Shown here: positions 18,324 through 26,930 of the stretch, in pieces | How the letters are laid out: the number at the start of each line of letters is the position of its first letter | How positions within the stretch are numbered: position 1 is the first letter of the stretch | DNA from: Catenulispora sp. EB89 | GTDB lineage: Bacteria; Actinomycetota; Actinomycetes; Streptomycetales; Catenulisporaceae | Direction: 5' to 3' | DNA: 64,000 nt | NCBI RefSeq assembly: GCF_041261445.1 | Contig: NZ_JBGCCU010000023.1 | Location: 124,001-188,000 of the forward strand | Notes under the pieces: model-generated | Told to the model about the DNA's origin: nothing | Seen by the model: the letters and a program-made list of their open reading frames with translations, nothing else | Database searches by the model: none | Made by a program: the position numbers and the translations under genes

Positions 18324-18362
18324 CGCGGGGCGTCGGCTTTCGGTCGGCGCCCCGCGCTTTTT
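18324..18362 (+). terminator. Terminator at the end of the mannan operon
   Basis: CGCGGGGCG (18324-18332) pairs with CGCCCCGCG (18348-18356), followed by C and five T residues. It separates the GH76 gene from the convergent regulator, whose stop lies 19 bases further. Confidence 0.8.
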
Positions 18363-18380
18363 CGATCCCGCAAGCCTCAG

Positions 18381-19505
18381 TCAGTGCCGGGCCGCCGTCG
18401 AGGCCCCGGGCACCAGCCGTGTCGGCAGCGCGTGCTTGGTCACCGCGCCGGGATCGTCCAGCTGCGCGAACAGCTCCTCGATCACCCGCGTGCCCATCAG
18501 GTGCTGGGCCTGCGCGATGTGCGTGAAGACGAACATCGAGTCGTCCAGGAGCGCGTCGGCCTGGTCGAAGCAGACGATGGACACGTCGTCCGGGACCGCG
18601 CGGCCGACCGCCTGGCAGGCCTTGCGCAGCAGCAGTGCGATGTGGTGCTCGGAGGCGAGGTAGGCCGTGATGCCCGGGCGGCTCCGGACGAACTCCGTCA
18701 GCCGCGCCATGTCCTCCTCGGGGCTGGTGGTGGCGCCGGGGGTGACCGAGTCGACGGCGTGGAACTCGTCGGCGTCGTCGTGCGGGACCCCGCGCGCGGC
18801 GTGCGCGCGGACGTAGCCGTTGCGCCGGTCCTGGACCGTCGAGACCCGGCTGGCGCTGGTCACCAGGCCGATCCGGGTGTGGCCGAGGTCCAGCAGGTGC
18901 TCGGTGGCCGCGCGGCCGCCGGCGACGTTGTCGGAGCAGACCGCCGACACCGGGATCCCGTCGTACGAGCGGTCGATGATCACCACCGGGAACCGCCGCG
19001 CCAGCAGTCCGAGCAGGGCCGGCGGCACCGACTCCGACGAGCTCGGCTGGAAGGCCAGCCCGGACACCCCGGCCGCGAGCAGTTCGCCGATCAGCGCCTC
19101 CTCGGCGTCGGCGTCGCCGAAGGACATCTTGACGGCCAGGTTCGCGCGCCCCGCGGTCTGGCCGATCATCGAGGTCAGGATCCCGCTGCCGAAGGTGTCG
19201 TCGAAGCTGGTCAGCACGGCGCCGAAAAGCGGCAGGCCGCCGCCCGCGGCACCGGCACCGCCGGCCGCCGCCGCGCCCGCCTCCGGTTCGGCGCTCACCA
19301 CCACGGTCCCGTGCCGGGGCCGCCGCACCACGTACCCGTCCTCGGCGAGCATGTCGAGCGCCCGCTTGAGCGTGATCGTGCTGACCGAGAACTCCTCGCA
19401 CAGCTCAGCCGGGCTCGGCAGGCGCTTGCCCACGGGATACCGCCCATCGGTGATGCGGCTCTTGAGCTCGGAGTGGACGTGCTCGTAGAGCAGCTTGTCG
19501 GGCAC
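18381..19505 (-). CDS. Second GntR-LacI hybrid regulator of the mannan locus
   Basis: 374 residues. The GntR winged helix is at about 1-70 (LLYEHVHSELKSRI, LPSPAELCEEFSVSTITLKRAL, RRPRHGTVVV). An Ala/Gly linker follows, then a LacI-type sensor from about 90 (GLAFQPSSSESVP, IIDRSYDGIPVSAVCSDNVAGG, VSIVCFDQADALLDD). It starts at GTG 19505 with GAGAGG seven bases upstream. It has the same architecture as the regulator at 11091 but is clearly diverged, so it may respond to a different sugar. It closes the locus, convergent with the GH76 operon. Confidence 0.87.
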   Translation of the reverse strand: MPDKLLYEHVHSELKSRITDGRYPVGKRLPSPAELCEEFSVSTITLKRALDMLAEDGYVVRRPRHGTVVVSAEPEAGAAAAGGAGAAGGGLPLFGAVLTSFDDTFGSGILTSMIGQTAGRANLAVKMSFGDADAEEALIGELLAAGVSGLAFQPSSSESVPPALLGLLARRFPVVIIDRSYDGIPVSAVCSDNVAGGRAATEHLLDLGHTRIGLVTSASRVSTVQDRRNGYVRAHAARGVPHDDADEFHAVDSVTPGATTSPEEDMARLTEFVRSRPGITAYLASEHHIALLLRKACQAVGRAVPDDVSIVCFDQADALLDDSMFVFTHIAQAQHLMGTRVIEELFAQLDDPGAVTKHALPTRLVPGASTAARH

Positions 19506-19528
19506 CGGTGGGCCTCTCGAAGAGACGA

Positions 19529-19542
19529 TTAGACATGTTTAA
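19529..19542. promoter_or_regulatory. AT-rich palindrome upstream of the second regulator
   Basis: TTAGACATGTTTAA is palindromic except for one base pair and lies 24 bases upstream of the GTG at 19505. An AATATATCAT stretch follows and could supply the promoter. It is probably an autoregulatory operator. Its half-site differs from the TTGA elements of the first regulator. Confidence 0.55.
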
Positions 19543-19604
19543 TATATCATCAGGGTGGGCTGATGAGTCCAGGTGCGGGGCGCACTGTGCGGGGCGCATC
19601 GTCC

Positions 19605-20246
19605 TCAGTGTGCCGTGGCTCCGGCCAGCAGGGCCCTTACCGTCGCCGTGAGCTCGGCCCGGTTCTCAGTCGTGCCGGCCGCGCTGGGGGAGCCGCTGAC
19701 CAGCCGTTCGAAGATCAGCCCGTCGACCGCCGCGACGAACGCCCGGGCCCGCGCGTCGAGATCGGGCGCCCCGTGCCGGGCCAGCAGCTCGCGGGTCTGC
19801 CGGAACGCGGCCTCTTCGTGCGGCGTGAGCAGGGCCCGCAGGTCCGGCTGCGTGATCGACTCCAGACGGCAGTGGTAGCGGGCCAGGGCGCGGTTGCGGG
19901 TGTGCGAGAGCGACAGGTCGATGAAGGCCGCCGTCGCCGCGGCCACCGCGTCGAGGTCGTCCGTGATCGGCTGCCGCGGCTTCGCCCCCGCCGAGGGCAG
20001 GTCCAGCCCGCGCCGTCGCAGATCCTCCCGGTCCAGGTCGCTGAGCCGCTTCACGATCGCCGTCAGCAGCGCCTGCCGCGTCCGGAAGTACGCCGACGTG
20101 CTGCCCAGCGGCACCCCGGCGCGGGCGTCCACGGCCCGGTGCGTCAGCGCCCGCATGCCCTCCTCGGCGAGCAGGTCGATGGCCGCGTCGGCGAGGAGCG
20201 CGCGGCGATCGCGCTGGTCGCGCTGGTCCCGCTGGTCCGTCGGCAT
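19605..20246 (-). CDS. TetR-family transcriptional regulator
   Basis: 213 residues starting MPTDQRDQRDQRDRR, with GGGAGGG upstream of ATG 20246. The HTH (about 17-62) includes GMRALTHRAVDARAGVPLGS followed by SAYFRTRQALL, typical of TetR. The C-terminal helical domain has AFVAAVDGLIFERL. The short QRD repeats come from 9-base DNA repeats. It is divergent from the FAD monooxygenase, with three CTACA-N2-TGTAG palindromes between them, and probably represses both genes. Confidence 0.88.
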   Translation of the reverse strand: MPTDQRDQRDQRDRRALLADAAIDLLAEEGMRALTHRAVDARAGVPLGSTSAYFRTRQALLTAIVKRLSDLDREDLRRRGLDLPSAGAKPRQPITDDLDAVAAATAAFIDLSLSHTRNRALARYHCRLESITQPDLRALLTPHEEAAFRQTRELLARHGAPDLDARARAFVAAVDGLIFERLVSGSPSAAGTTENRAELTATVRALLAGATAH

Positions 20247-20281
20247 GTGTGGGGCCCTCCCGGGCGGATCGCTTGTAGTTT

Positions 20282-20331
20282 CTACACCTGTAGCGTAGCT
20301 TCTACATCTGTAGGGAGTTCTACAGATGTAG
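20282..20331. promoter_or_regulatory. Three tandem CTACA-N2-TGTAG operators
   Basis: Perfect 5-bp inverted repeats occur at 20282-20293 (centre CC), 20302-20313 (centre TC) and 20320-20331 (centre GA), with starts 20 and 18 bases apart. They fill the promoter region between the divergent TetR and monooxygenase genes, so TetR could bind cooperatively on one DNA face. Confidence 0.8.
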
Positions 20332-20349
20332 AAGGGGAGGAGTGGTCCG

Positions 20350-21525
20350 ATGAAGACGGCGATGGTGGTGGGCGGCGGCATAGCCGGCCTGACCACGGCG
20401 ATCGGCCTGCGGCGTGTCGGCTGGCAGGTCAGGGTCCTGGAACGCGCGGCTGTCCTGCACGACGCCGGCGCCGGCATCTCGGTGCAGGGCAACGGGATGC
20501 GCTCGCTGGACGTACTCGGCGTCGGCGACGCGGTGCGCGCCGCCGGCGAGCCGCAGGGCTCCGGCGGCATCCGGGTCCCCGGCGGGAAGTGGCTGTCGCA
20601 CATGGACGCCGAGGCCGGCGCCCGCCTCCTCGGCTCGCCGGTCTACAGCTTCCTGCGCGCCGACCTGCACCGGGCCTTGCGCTCCGCGCTGCCCGAGGAC
20701 TGCCTCGTCACCGGCGCCACGGTGCACCGCGTCGTGCGCAAGGCCGACGCCGCAGAAGTCTGCTTCAGCCGCGCCGGTGCGCACGAATCAGAGCACGAAT
20801 CAGAGACCGTCGATCTCGTGGTCGCCGCCGACGGCGTGCACAGCCGGGTCCGCGCTCAGCTGTTCCCGAACCATCCCGGCGCCGTCCACGGCGGCTCCAC
20901 GGTGTGGCGCGGCGTGACGTCCGTCCCGGTGGACACCGAGGCGGACATCGACCAGACCTGGGGCCGCGGCACCGAGTTCGGCTCCACGCGGCTGCTCGAC
21001 GGCCGGATCGAATGGCACGCGTCGATCACCAGCGCCGAGGGCGACCGCCACGGCGACCCGCTCGCCGAGGTCGCCCGCCGGTTCGGCACCTGGCACGCCC
21101 CGATCCCGGCCCTGCTCGCGGCCACGCCGCCGGGCACCGTCCTGGAACACGACGTCTACGAGCTCCGCACCCCGCTGCCCTCGTACGTCGCCGACCGCGT
21201 GGTCCTCGTCGGCGACGCGGCGCACGCCATGGCCCCGCACCTCGGCCAGGGCGTCTCGCAGGCCGTCGAGGACGCCGCGTGCCTGGCCGCGTATCTGACC
21301 GCGGATCCGACGATCGAAGCCGCCCTGGCCCACTACGACCGGGAACGCCGTCCCCGCACGCAGGAGGTGGTCCGCGCGTCCCGTCAGGCCGGCCGCGTCG
21401 GCCAACAGCTGCACGGCCGCCTGGCCGTCGCGCTCCGCAACGCCGGGATCCGGGCCACCCCCTCGTCGGTCGCGCTGAAGGCGATGGTCAAGCACGCCCT
21501 GTGGGAGCCGCCGCCGCTCGGCTGA
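20350..21525 (+). CDS. FAD-dependent monooxygenase (aromatic hydroxylase family)
   Basis: A 391-residue flavoprotein hydroxylase of the p-hydroxybenzoate hydroxylase fold, expected to use NAD(P)H and O2. The N-terminal VVGGGIAGLTTA is the FAD Rossmann motif. VVAADGVHSRVR is the conserved DG motif at about residue 157. VVLVGDAAHAMAPHLGQG is the GD/FAD ribityl motif. ATG 20350 follows GGGGAGGAG. It is similar in outline to salicylate hydroxylase or tetracycline-hydroxylating enzymes, but the substrate cannot be read from sequence. The adjacent TetR suggests induction by the substrate. Confidence 0.88.
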   Translation: MKTAMVVGGGIAGLTTAIGLRRVGWQVRVLERAAVLHDAGAGISVQGNGMRSLDVLGVGDAVRAAGEPQGSGGIRVPGGKWLSHMDAEAGARLLGSPVYSFLRADLHRALRSALPEDCLVTGATVHRVVRKADAAEVCFSRAGAHESEHESETVDLVVAADGVHSRVRAQLFPNHPGAVHGGSTVWRGVTSVPVDTEADIDQTWGRGTEFGSTRLLDGRIEWHASITSAEGDRHGDPLAEVARRFGTWHAPIPALLAATPPGTVLEHDVYELRTPLPSYVADRVVLVGDAAHAMAPHLGQGVSQAVEDAACLAAYLTADPTIEAALAHYDRERRPRTQEVVRASRQAGRVGQQLHGRLAVALRNAGIRATPSSVALKAMVKHALWEPPPLG

Positions 21526-21535
21526 GCCCACGCCG

Positions 21536-22519
21536 TCAGGAACCGACCACCTGAAGCACCAGCTTCCCGGTCGTCGACCCCGTCTCGATCCGCCGGTGCG
21601 TCTCGACGACCTGGTCCAGCGGCACCGTCTCCACCTGCACCCGCAGCGTGCCCTCGTTCGCCGCACGCACCGCGCGCCGCAGCGCCTGCCCGGCCCGGTC
21701 CGGGTGGACCGCCGAGTACGCGGCGAGGTTGAAGCCGGAGACGGTCTTGTTGCTGAACCACAGCTCGTTCGCGGAGATCCCGACATCCTCGGCGCCCGAG
21801 GCGTTGCCCATGACCACCAGCCGGCCCAGCGGCGCGAGCCGGTCCAGGCTGGCCCGGCGCGCGGGGCCGCCGACCATGTCCACCACGACGTCGAACTGCC
21901 CGGCCCCGGCGACGTCGTCGCGCAGGATCACCTCGTGGTAGCCGAAGCCGCGGGCCACCTCCACCTTGGCCGCGCTGCCGACCGTGCCGACCACGCGGCC
22001 CGCGCCGAGCAGCCGGGCGACCTGGCCGAGCTGGCTGCCGACCCCGCCGGCGGCGGCGTGCACGAGCACGCTCTCGCCCGGGGCGAGCCGCGCCACCTGG
22101 TCCAGGACCAGGAACGCCGTGGTGCTGTTGGACGGGAGCGCCGCGGCCGTCGCCAGGTCCACGGCCGGGGGTGAGTTCGGGTCGGCGTCCTCGGCCAGCG
22201 GGGCCACGAGATCGGCGGCCGTGACGGCCACCTCCGCGTACCCGCCGCTGTCGACGATCGTCAGCGCGGCCACCGGCTGGCCGACCGTCAGGCCGCTGAC
22301 GCCGCCGCCGAGCGCCCGGATCCGGCCCGCCACCTCGATCCCGGGCACGAAGGGCAGCGGCACGTCCACCACGCCCTGCCGGTACAGCACCTCGGCGAAG
22401 TTCGCACCCGCGTACGCCACGTCGATCGACACCTGCCCGGCGCCGGGCTCGGGTACCGCGATCCGTGCCTCGCGCAACACCTCCGCCGCGCCGAACTCGG
22501 GGATGACCACTGCCTTCAT
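21536..22519 (-). CDS. Quinone oxidoreductase-like MDR-family protein
   Basis: A zinc-free medium-chain reductase of 327 residues. The start is MKAVVIPEFG at 22519; an in-frame ATG at 22549 is less likely because no ribosome-binding site precedes it. It contains the GroES-like half (FVPGIEVAGRIRALG), the NADPH motif AAAGGVGSQLGQVARLLGAG at about 155-175, and a C-terminal VETHRRIETGSTTGKLVLQV. No structural or catalytic Cys zinc ligands are visible. It is convergent with the monooxygenase, separated by 10 bases, and would reduce quinones or enones with NADPH. Confidence 0.87.
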   Translation of the reverse strand: MKAVVIPEFGAAEVLREARIAVPEPGAGQVSIDVAYAGANFAEVLYRQGVVDVPLPFVPGIEVAGRIRALGGGVSGLTVGQPVAALTIVDSGGYAEVAVTAADLVAPLAEDADPNSPPAVDLATAAALPSNSTTAFLVLDQVARLAPGESVLVHAAAGGVGSQLGQVARLLGAGRVVGTVGSAAKVEVARGFGYHEVILRDDVAGAGQFDVVVDMVGGPARRASLDRLAPLGRLVVMGNASGAEDVGISANELWFSNKTVSGFNLAAYSAVHPDRAGQALRRAVRAANEGTLRVQVETVPLDQVVETHRRIETGSTTGKLVLQVVGS

Positions 22520-22700
22520 CTGGTTCCGCTCGCTGTTCACGACGATCATTCTGTCAACGCGCTGAGCGGCGACAGGAGTGCCAGTTCATGCTGGGCTTGG
22601 CACCACCAGGCTCGGGCCGGGCGGCAGCCGTCGTCGATGCGGGCGATACTTGGACGGTGGGGGCGTCGTGTCCGCACGCTCCCGGACGAAGGGCCCCGCC

Positions 22701-24389
22701 ATGGCACAAGCCACCGCCGACCAGATCGGTTTCGCCGATCTCGACCTGGAACCGGAGATCCTCCGGGCGTTGTCAGAGCTCGGCTACGAGGAGCCGACGC
22801 CGATCCAGGCTGAGGCCATCCCGAACCTGCTCGCCGGCCGTGACCTGCTGGGCCAGGCCGCCACCGGCACCGGCAAGACCGCCGCGTTCGCGCTGCCGAT
22901 CATCCAGCGCATCCCGCGCGACGGCCGGGGCACGGACCCCGCCGCCCTGGTCCTGGTGCCGACCCGGGAGCTGGCCATGCAGGTGTCGGAGGCCGTGCAC
23001 CGCTACGGCGCCGAACTGGGCGTGCGCGTCCTTCCGGTCTACGGCGGTCAGCCGATCGGGCACCAGCTGCGCGCGCTCGGCCGCGGCGTCGACGTGGTGG
23101 TCGCGACCCCGGGCCGGGCCCTGGACCACATCGCGCGCGGCACGCTCCGGCTGGACGCGCTGCGGACCGTGGTCCTGGACGAGGCCGACGAGATGCTGGA
23201 CATGGGCTTCTCCGAGGACATCGACTCGATCCTGGAGAACGCCCCGGCCGAGCGGCAGACCGTGCTGTTCTCCGCGACGATGCCGAGCCGCATCGACGCC
23301 CTGGCCCGGCGCCACCTCAGCGACCCGGTCCGGGTGCGGATCGAGCGCGAGGAGCCGCCGCCCGGCGAGGCGCCGCGGGTGCGGGAGGGCGCGTACATGG
23401 TGACGCGGGCCCAGAAGGCCGCCGCGCTCGGCCGGGTGCTGGACGTGGAGGCGCCGGAGGCCGCGATCGTCTTCTGCCGCACCCGCGAGCAGGTCGACCA
23501 GCTCTCCGAGACCCTCAACGGCCGCGGCTACCGCGCGGAGGCCCTGCACGGCGGCCTGAGCCAGGAGCAGCGCGACCGGGTGATGGGCCGGCTGCGCTCG
23601 GGCACCGCCGAACTGCTGGTCGCCACCGACGTCGCGGCCCGCGGCCTGGACGTCGAGCACCTGACGCACGTGGTGAACTACGACGTCCCCTCGGCCCCCG
23701 AGTCCTACGTGCACCGCATCGGCCGGGTCGGCCGCGCCGGCCGCGAAGGCGTCGCCATCACCCTGGCCGAGCCGCGCGAGCACCGCATGCTCAAGGCCAT
23801 CGAGCGCGCGACCCGCCGCAAGATCCCCCTGGAGAAGGTCCCCACCGTCGCCGACCTGCGGACCCGCCGCCTGGAACTGACCCGCGCGGCTCTGGCGGAG
23901 AGCCTGATCGAGGGCGCCGACCTCGACCGGTTCCGGGTCGTGGTCGAGAACCTGGCGGAGGAGTACGACCTGTTCGACGTGGCCCTGGCCGCGGTGAAGC
24001 TGGTCCACGAGGCCGGCGGCACGCAGTACGACGAGGAGGACATCCCGGACGCGCGGATCCCCGACCGCCCGCAGCGCGAGTTCGGCCAGGACCGCGGCGG
24101 CCCCCGCAAGCGCCGCGAGACCGGCCGCCCCGGCGCCGGCCCCGGTGCGGGCACGACGCGCCTGTTCGTCGGCGCCGGCCGGGGCTCCGGCATCCGGCCC
24201 CAGGACCTGGTCGGCGCCATCGCCGGCGAGTCCCGCCTGAGCGGCCGCGACATCGGCGCGATCGAGATCGCCGACCGCTTCTCCCTGGTCGAAGTCCCGA
24301 CGGACGCCGCGGAGGACGTGATCAGGGCCCTGCGCGGCGCGACCATCAAGGGCCGCCGGCTCAACATCCGCCGCGACCGGGACCGCTGA
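22701..24389 (+). CDS. DEAD-box ATP-dependent RNA helicase (DeaD/CsdA type)
   Basis: An RNA-remodelling helicase of 562 residues, likely involved in ribosome assembly or cold adaptation. Motifs in order are the Q motif (PTPIQ), Walker A ATGTGKT, PTRELAMQV, TPGR, DEAD as VLDEADEMLDMGF, SAT, and domain-2 motifs ATDVAARGLDVEH and HRIGRVGRAGREG. A charged linker (about 450-475) leads to a C-terminal DbpA-like RNA-binding domain (TRLFVGAGRGSGIRPQDLVGAI). ATG 22701 follows GAAGGG. The frame is open further upstream but that part is non-conserved. A monocistronic housekeeping-type gene. Confidence 0.93.
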   Translation: MAQATADQIGFADLDLEPEILRALSELGYEEPTPIQAEAIPNLLAGRDLLGQAATGTGKTAAFALPIIQRIPRDGRGTDPAALVLVPTRELAMQVSEAVHRYGAELGVRVLPVYGGQPIGHQLRALGRGVDVVVATPGRALDHIARGTLRLDALRTVVLDEADEMLDMGFSEDIDSILENAPAERQTVLFSATMPSRIDALARRHLSDPVRVRIEREEPPPGEAPRVREGAYMVTRAQKAAALGRVLDVEAPEAAIVFCRTREQVDQLSETLNGRGYRAEALHGGLSQEQRDRVMGRLRSGTAELLVATDVAARGLDVEHLTHVVNYDVPSAPESYVHRIGRVGRAGREGVAITLAEPREHRMLKAIERATRRKIPLEKVPTVADLRTRRLELTRAALAESLIEGADLDRFRVVVENLAEEYDLFDVALAAVKLVHEAGGTQYDEEDIPDARIPDRPQREFGQDRGGPRKRRETGRPGAGPGAGTTRLFVGAGRGSGIRPQDLVGAIAGESRLSGRDIGAIEIADRFSLVEVPTDAAEDVIRALRGATIKGRRLNIRRDRDR

Positions 24390-24519
24390 GCGGGACGGTG
24401 CCGGCGCGCCGGGGAGTCAGGTCCTTGAGGAAGCGGGCTGATTCGTCGCACCGGTCGGCGAAGCCGGCCCGCCGAATTAATCCCACGACCCGGCAAGTCC
24501 GGTCTGGCAGAGTGCCGGA

Positions 24520-25326
24520 GTGAACGAGGATCAAGCCGCCGCATTGCGCGCCACCCGCCGGATGTTCTTCAACGCCGACGCCGCCGCCTACCAGCGCGGC
24601 CGGCCGCCGTACCCCGCCGCGGTCTTTGACCTGCTCGCCGAGCGCTGCGGGCTGCGGCCGGGCTCCCGGGTCCTGGAGATCGGCGCCGGCTCGGGCCTGG
24701 CGACCGGGGCCCTGTTGGCGGCCGGCGCGCGGGTGGTCGCGGTCGAGCCGGGCGAAAACCTCGCGGCGCTTCTGGTCGCCGACCATGCCTGCGATCGGCT
24801 GGACGTCCGCGTCTCCGATTTCGAGACCGCGGACCTGTCCGGCGAGTTCGACCTGGCCGTCGCCGCGACCGCGCTGCACTGGGTCGACCCGGTCACCTCG
24901 ACCGAGCGGATCGCCGGGCTCGTGCGGCCCGGTGGTTGGCTGGCGGCGTGGTGGAACGAGTTCGGCGACGCCCGCCGCCCGACGCTCTTCCGCGACCGGC
25001 TCGACGCGGTCTACCACGACCTGCTGCCCGCCGAAACGGGCTATCGCGAAAGCCGCCCGCAGGCGCTGGACACCGACCGGTGGCGTGCGCAGCTGACGGC
25101 GGGCGGGTTCTTCGACGACCTGTCCGTCGAGATCATCGAATGGCAGCAGACGCTGACCCCGCAGACCGCACGCGACCAGTGGTCGACGTTCCCGAACATC
25201 GGCGAACTCACGCCGCCGGACCGGGCGCGGTTCCTGGACCGCCTCGGCGCGATCATCGACGAACTCGGCGGCCACGTCGACGATCCCCGCCTGACCGTCG
25301 TCTACACCGCCCGCCGCACCGGATGA
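24520..25326 (+). CDS. Class I SAM-dependent methyltransferase
   Basis: 268 residues from GTG 24520. The SAM-binding motif I VLEIGAGSGLATGALL is at about 51-66, with acidic motif VVAVEPGE and post-motif LDVRVSDFETADL. FDLAVAATALHWVD is the motif IV region seen in Methyltransf_11/25 proteins. The N-terminal FNADAAAYQRGRPPYP resembles trans-aconitate/UbiE-like small-molecule methyltransferases. The acceptor substrate is unknown. A hydrolase remnant follows directly downstream. Confidence 0.88.
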   Translation: MNEDQAAALRATRRMFFNADAAAYQRGRPPYPAAVFDLLAERCGLRPGSRVLEIGAGSGLATGALLAAGARVVAVEPGENLAALLVADHACDRLDVRVSDFETADLSGEFDLAVAATALHWVDPVTSTERIAGLVRPGGWLAAWWNEFGDARRPTLFRDRLDAVYHDLLPAETGYRESRPQALDTDRWRAQLTAGGFFDDLSVEIIEWQQTLTPQTARDQWSTFPNIGELTPPDRARFLDRLGAIIDELGGHVDDPRLTVVYTARRTG

Positions 25327-25381
25327 TCGGACGCCACTACGGGACCTGGGGCGGCACGATCGACCAGGAGCGCAACACCTC

Positions 25382-25480
25382 CTGCTCACCATCCCGCGCC
25401 CGCCGATCCTGATCGGCCGCTGCTTCGGCGGCGTGATCGTGCGGCTGCTCCTCCAACGCGGCCACGGCACCGCTGATCAG
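25382..25480 (+). pseudogene. Fragment of an alpha/beta-hydrolase gene
   Basis: One frame encodes PPILIGRCFGGVIVRLLLQR followed by GHGTA. This strongly resembles the nucleophile-elbow segment PPILIGHSFGGLIVQ of alpha/beta hydrolases. The catalytic Ser position reads Cys, and nothing homologous remains on either side. It sits between the methyltransferase stop and the convergent thioesterase stop. It is most likely the relic of a hydrolase gene; chance similarity is the alternative. Confidence 0.5.
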
Positions 25481-25487
25481 CAACCAT

Positions 25488-26276
25488 CTAGCCCAGAGGC
25501 CGAACAGTGAGGATCTGTTCGGCGTGCCCGACCGGCCCCGAGACGTCGTGCAGCACGGTCGACGTGACGCCCTGACCGGTCGGCCCGAACGTCACCGTGG
25601 TGTCCAGCCCGGTCCACCGCCCCTCGGGCTGCCGGTGCAGGTGGATCGTCAGATCGACGTTGGGGAACATCCACTCCGTCGGCTTCCGCCACACCGCGAT
25701 GCCGTTGGCCGTGTCGACCAGCGCGACGAACGCCGCGAGCGGGCTGACCTCCCGCCCCGCGACGAGGTCGAGACCGGTGCCGATCCACGCGGTCGTGCGC
25801 CCCGGACGAGGCGGCGTCACCGGACGGACGTCCAGAGAAGCGATGTAGCCGCCGGGCCACACATCCGTCATCAGCCAGGAGGCCAGCTTCTCCGGCGGGG
25901 TGAGGACACCGCCGCCACCGCCCCCGGCCACCGCCGTGGTGTCACCGGAACTCAGCAGCCAAGCCCGCGCCCGCACCACCGCCCGACCGCCGATCACCAT
26001 GACGGCCTCGACCAGCTCGATCGTGCGCCCCGGCCGCAGCGTCTCCACCCGGATCTCGCACTCGTCCAGGGCGAGCCGCCCGAGGATGTCGAAGCTGATC
26101 CGGGACAGCACCAGCTTCTCGCCCGGCCGCCCGGCCGCGTACTCGTCGATGGCGTGGACGATGAGCCCGCCGAGCGGGCTGAAGTGCTGCTCCGCGGGAT
26201 CCCAGGCGCCGCCCGCGTGCGACGTCGGCTTGTAGCAGTGCTCGCCGGCCGGTTCGTAGTAGCTGCCGATGTTCAT
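25488..26276 (-). CDS. Thioesterase-superfamily (double hotdog) protein
   Basis: 262 residues starting MNIGSYYEPAGEHCYKPTSH. It looks like an acyl-CoA thioesterase-like double hotdog protein. The first half (HFSPLGGLIVHAI, ISFDILGRLALDECEIRVETLRPGRTIELVEA) matches the N-terminal hotdog helix and sheet. The second half has SPLAAFVALVDTANGI and FPNVDLTIHLHRQPEGRWTGL, the typical TesB-like C-terminal block. A Gly-rich insertion (GGGGGGV) separates them. The acyl substrate is unknown. GGGGAG precedes ATG 26276. Confidence 0.75.
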   Translation of the reverse strand: MNIGSYYEPAGEHCYKPTSHAGGAWDPAEQHFSPLGGLIVHAIDEYAAGRPGEKLVLSRISFDILGRLALDECEIRVETLRPGRTIELVEAVMVIGGRAVVRARAWLLSSGDTTAVAGGGGGGVLTPPEKLASWLMTDVWPGGYIASLDVRPVTPPRPGRTTAWIGTGLDLVAGREVSPLAAFVALVDTANGIAVWRKPTEWMFPNVDLTIHLHRQPEGRWTGLDTTVTFGPTGQGVTSTVLHDVSGPVGHAEQILTVRPLG

Positions 26277-26296
26277 GGGCCTTAGTCTCCCCGGCC

Positions 26297-26899
26297 CTAC
26301 AGCCAGTCGTGCTCGCGGGCATACCGCGCCGCCTCATGCCGCGTCCGCGTCTGGGTCTTCTGCATGGCGTTGGACAGGTAGTTCCGCACCGTCCCCTCGG
26401 CCAGATGCAGCTGTGCGGCGATGTCGGCGACCGAGAAGCCTTCGCGTGTCGCCCGCAGGACGTCGATCTCGCGATCGGTGAGCGGGCAGTCGTCGACGAC
26501 GGCCAGCGCCGAGACGTCCGGGTCGATCCAGCGCCGGCCTTCGTGCAGCGCCTTGATGACCGACGTGATGTGCGCCGGTTCCGCCGCCTTGCTGACGAAG
26601 CCCTGGACGCCGAGCTTCAGAGCCTTGCGGAGCACCCCGGGCCGCGCATGGCGCGTCAGCATGAGGATCACCTGGCCCGGCAGCGCACGTCGGATCTCGG
26701 CGACCGCCTCCAGCCCGTCCACATTGGGCATCTCCAGGTCGATGACGAGCACGTCCGGCCGGTGCTCCAACGTGGCCCGCACAGCCGATTCGCCGTCCTG
26801 CGCTTCGGCGAGCACGGTGATCTCGCCTTCCAGCGGCAGCAGAGACGCCAGCGCCTTGCGAAGAAGTACCTCGTCGTCGGCGAGCACCACGGTGGTCAT
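26297..26899 (-). CDS. NarL/LuxR-family response regulator
   Basis: A 200-residue DNA-binding response regulator. Receiver residues are Asp9/Asp10, phospho-acceptor Asp54 in VLVIDLEMP, and Lys in FVSKAAEP. The C-terminal LuxR HTH (about 138-200) contains LTDREIDVLRATREGFSVADIAAQLHLAEGT in two overlapping blocks. ATG 26899 has AGGAGG eight bases upstream and is preferred to the ATG at 26923. It follows the histidine kinase gene by 31 bases, so both form a two-component operon. It probably controls the divergent ABC exporter. Confidence 0.92.
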   Translation of the reverse strand: MTTVVLADDEVLLRKALASLLPLEGEITVLAEAQDGESAVRATLEHRPDVLVIDLEMPNVDGLEAVAEIRRALPGQVILMLTRHARPGVLRKALKLGVQGFVSKAAEPAHITSVIKALHEGRRWIDPDVSALAVVDDCPLTDREIDVLRATREGFSVADIAAQLHLAEGTVRNYLSNAMQKTQTRTRHEAARYAREHDWL

Positions 26900-26930
26900 C
26901 GCTGCGTCCTCCTGTGCTTTCATGACGCGC

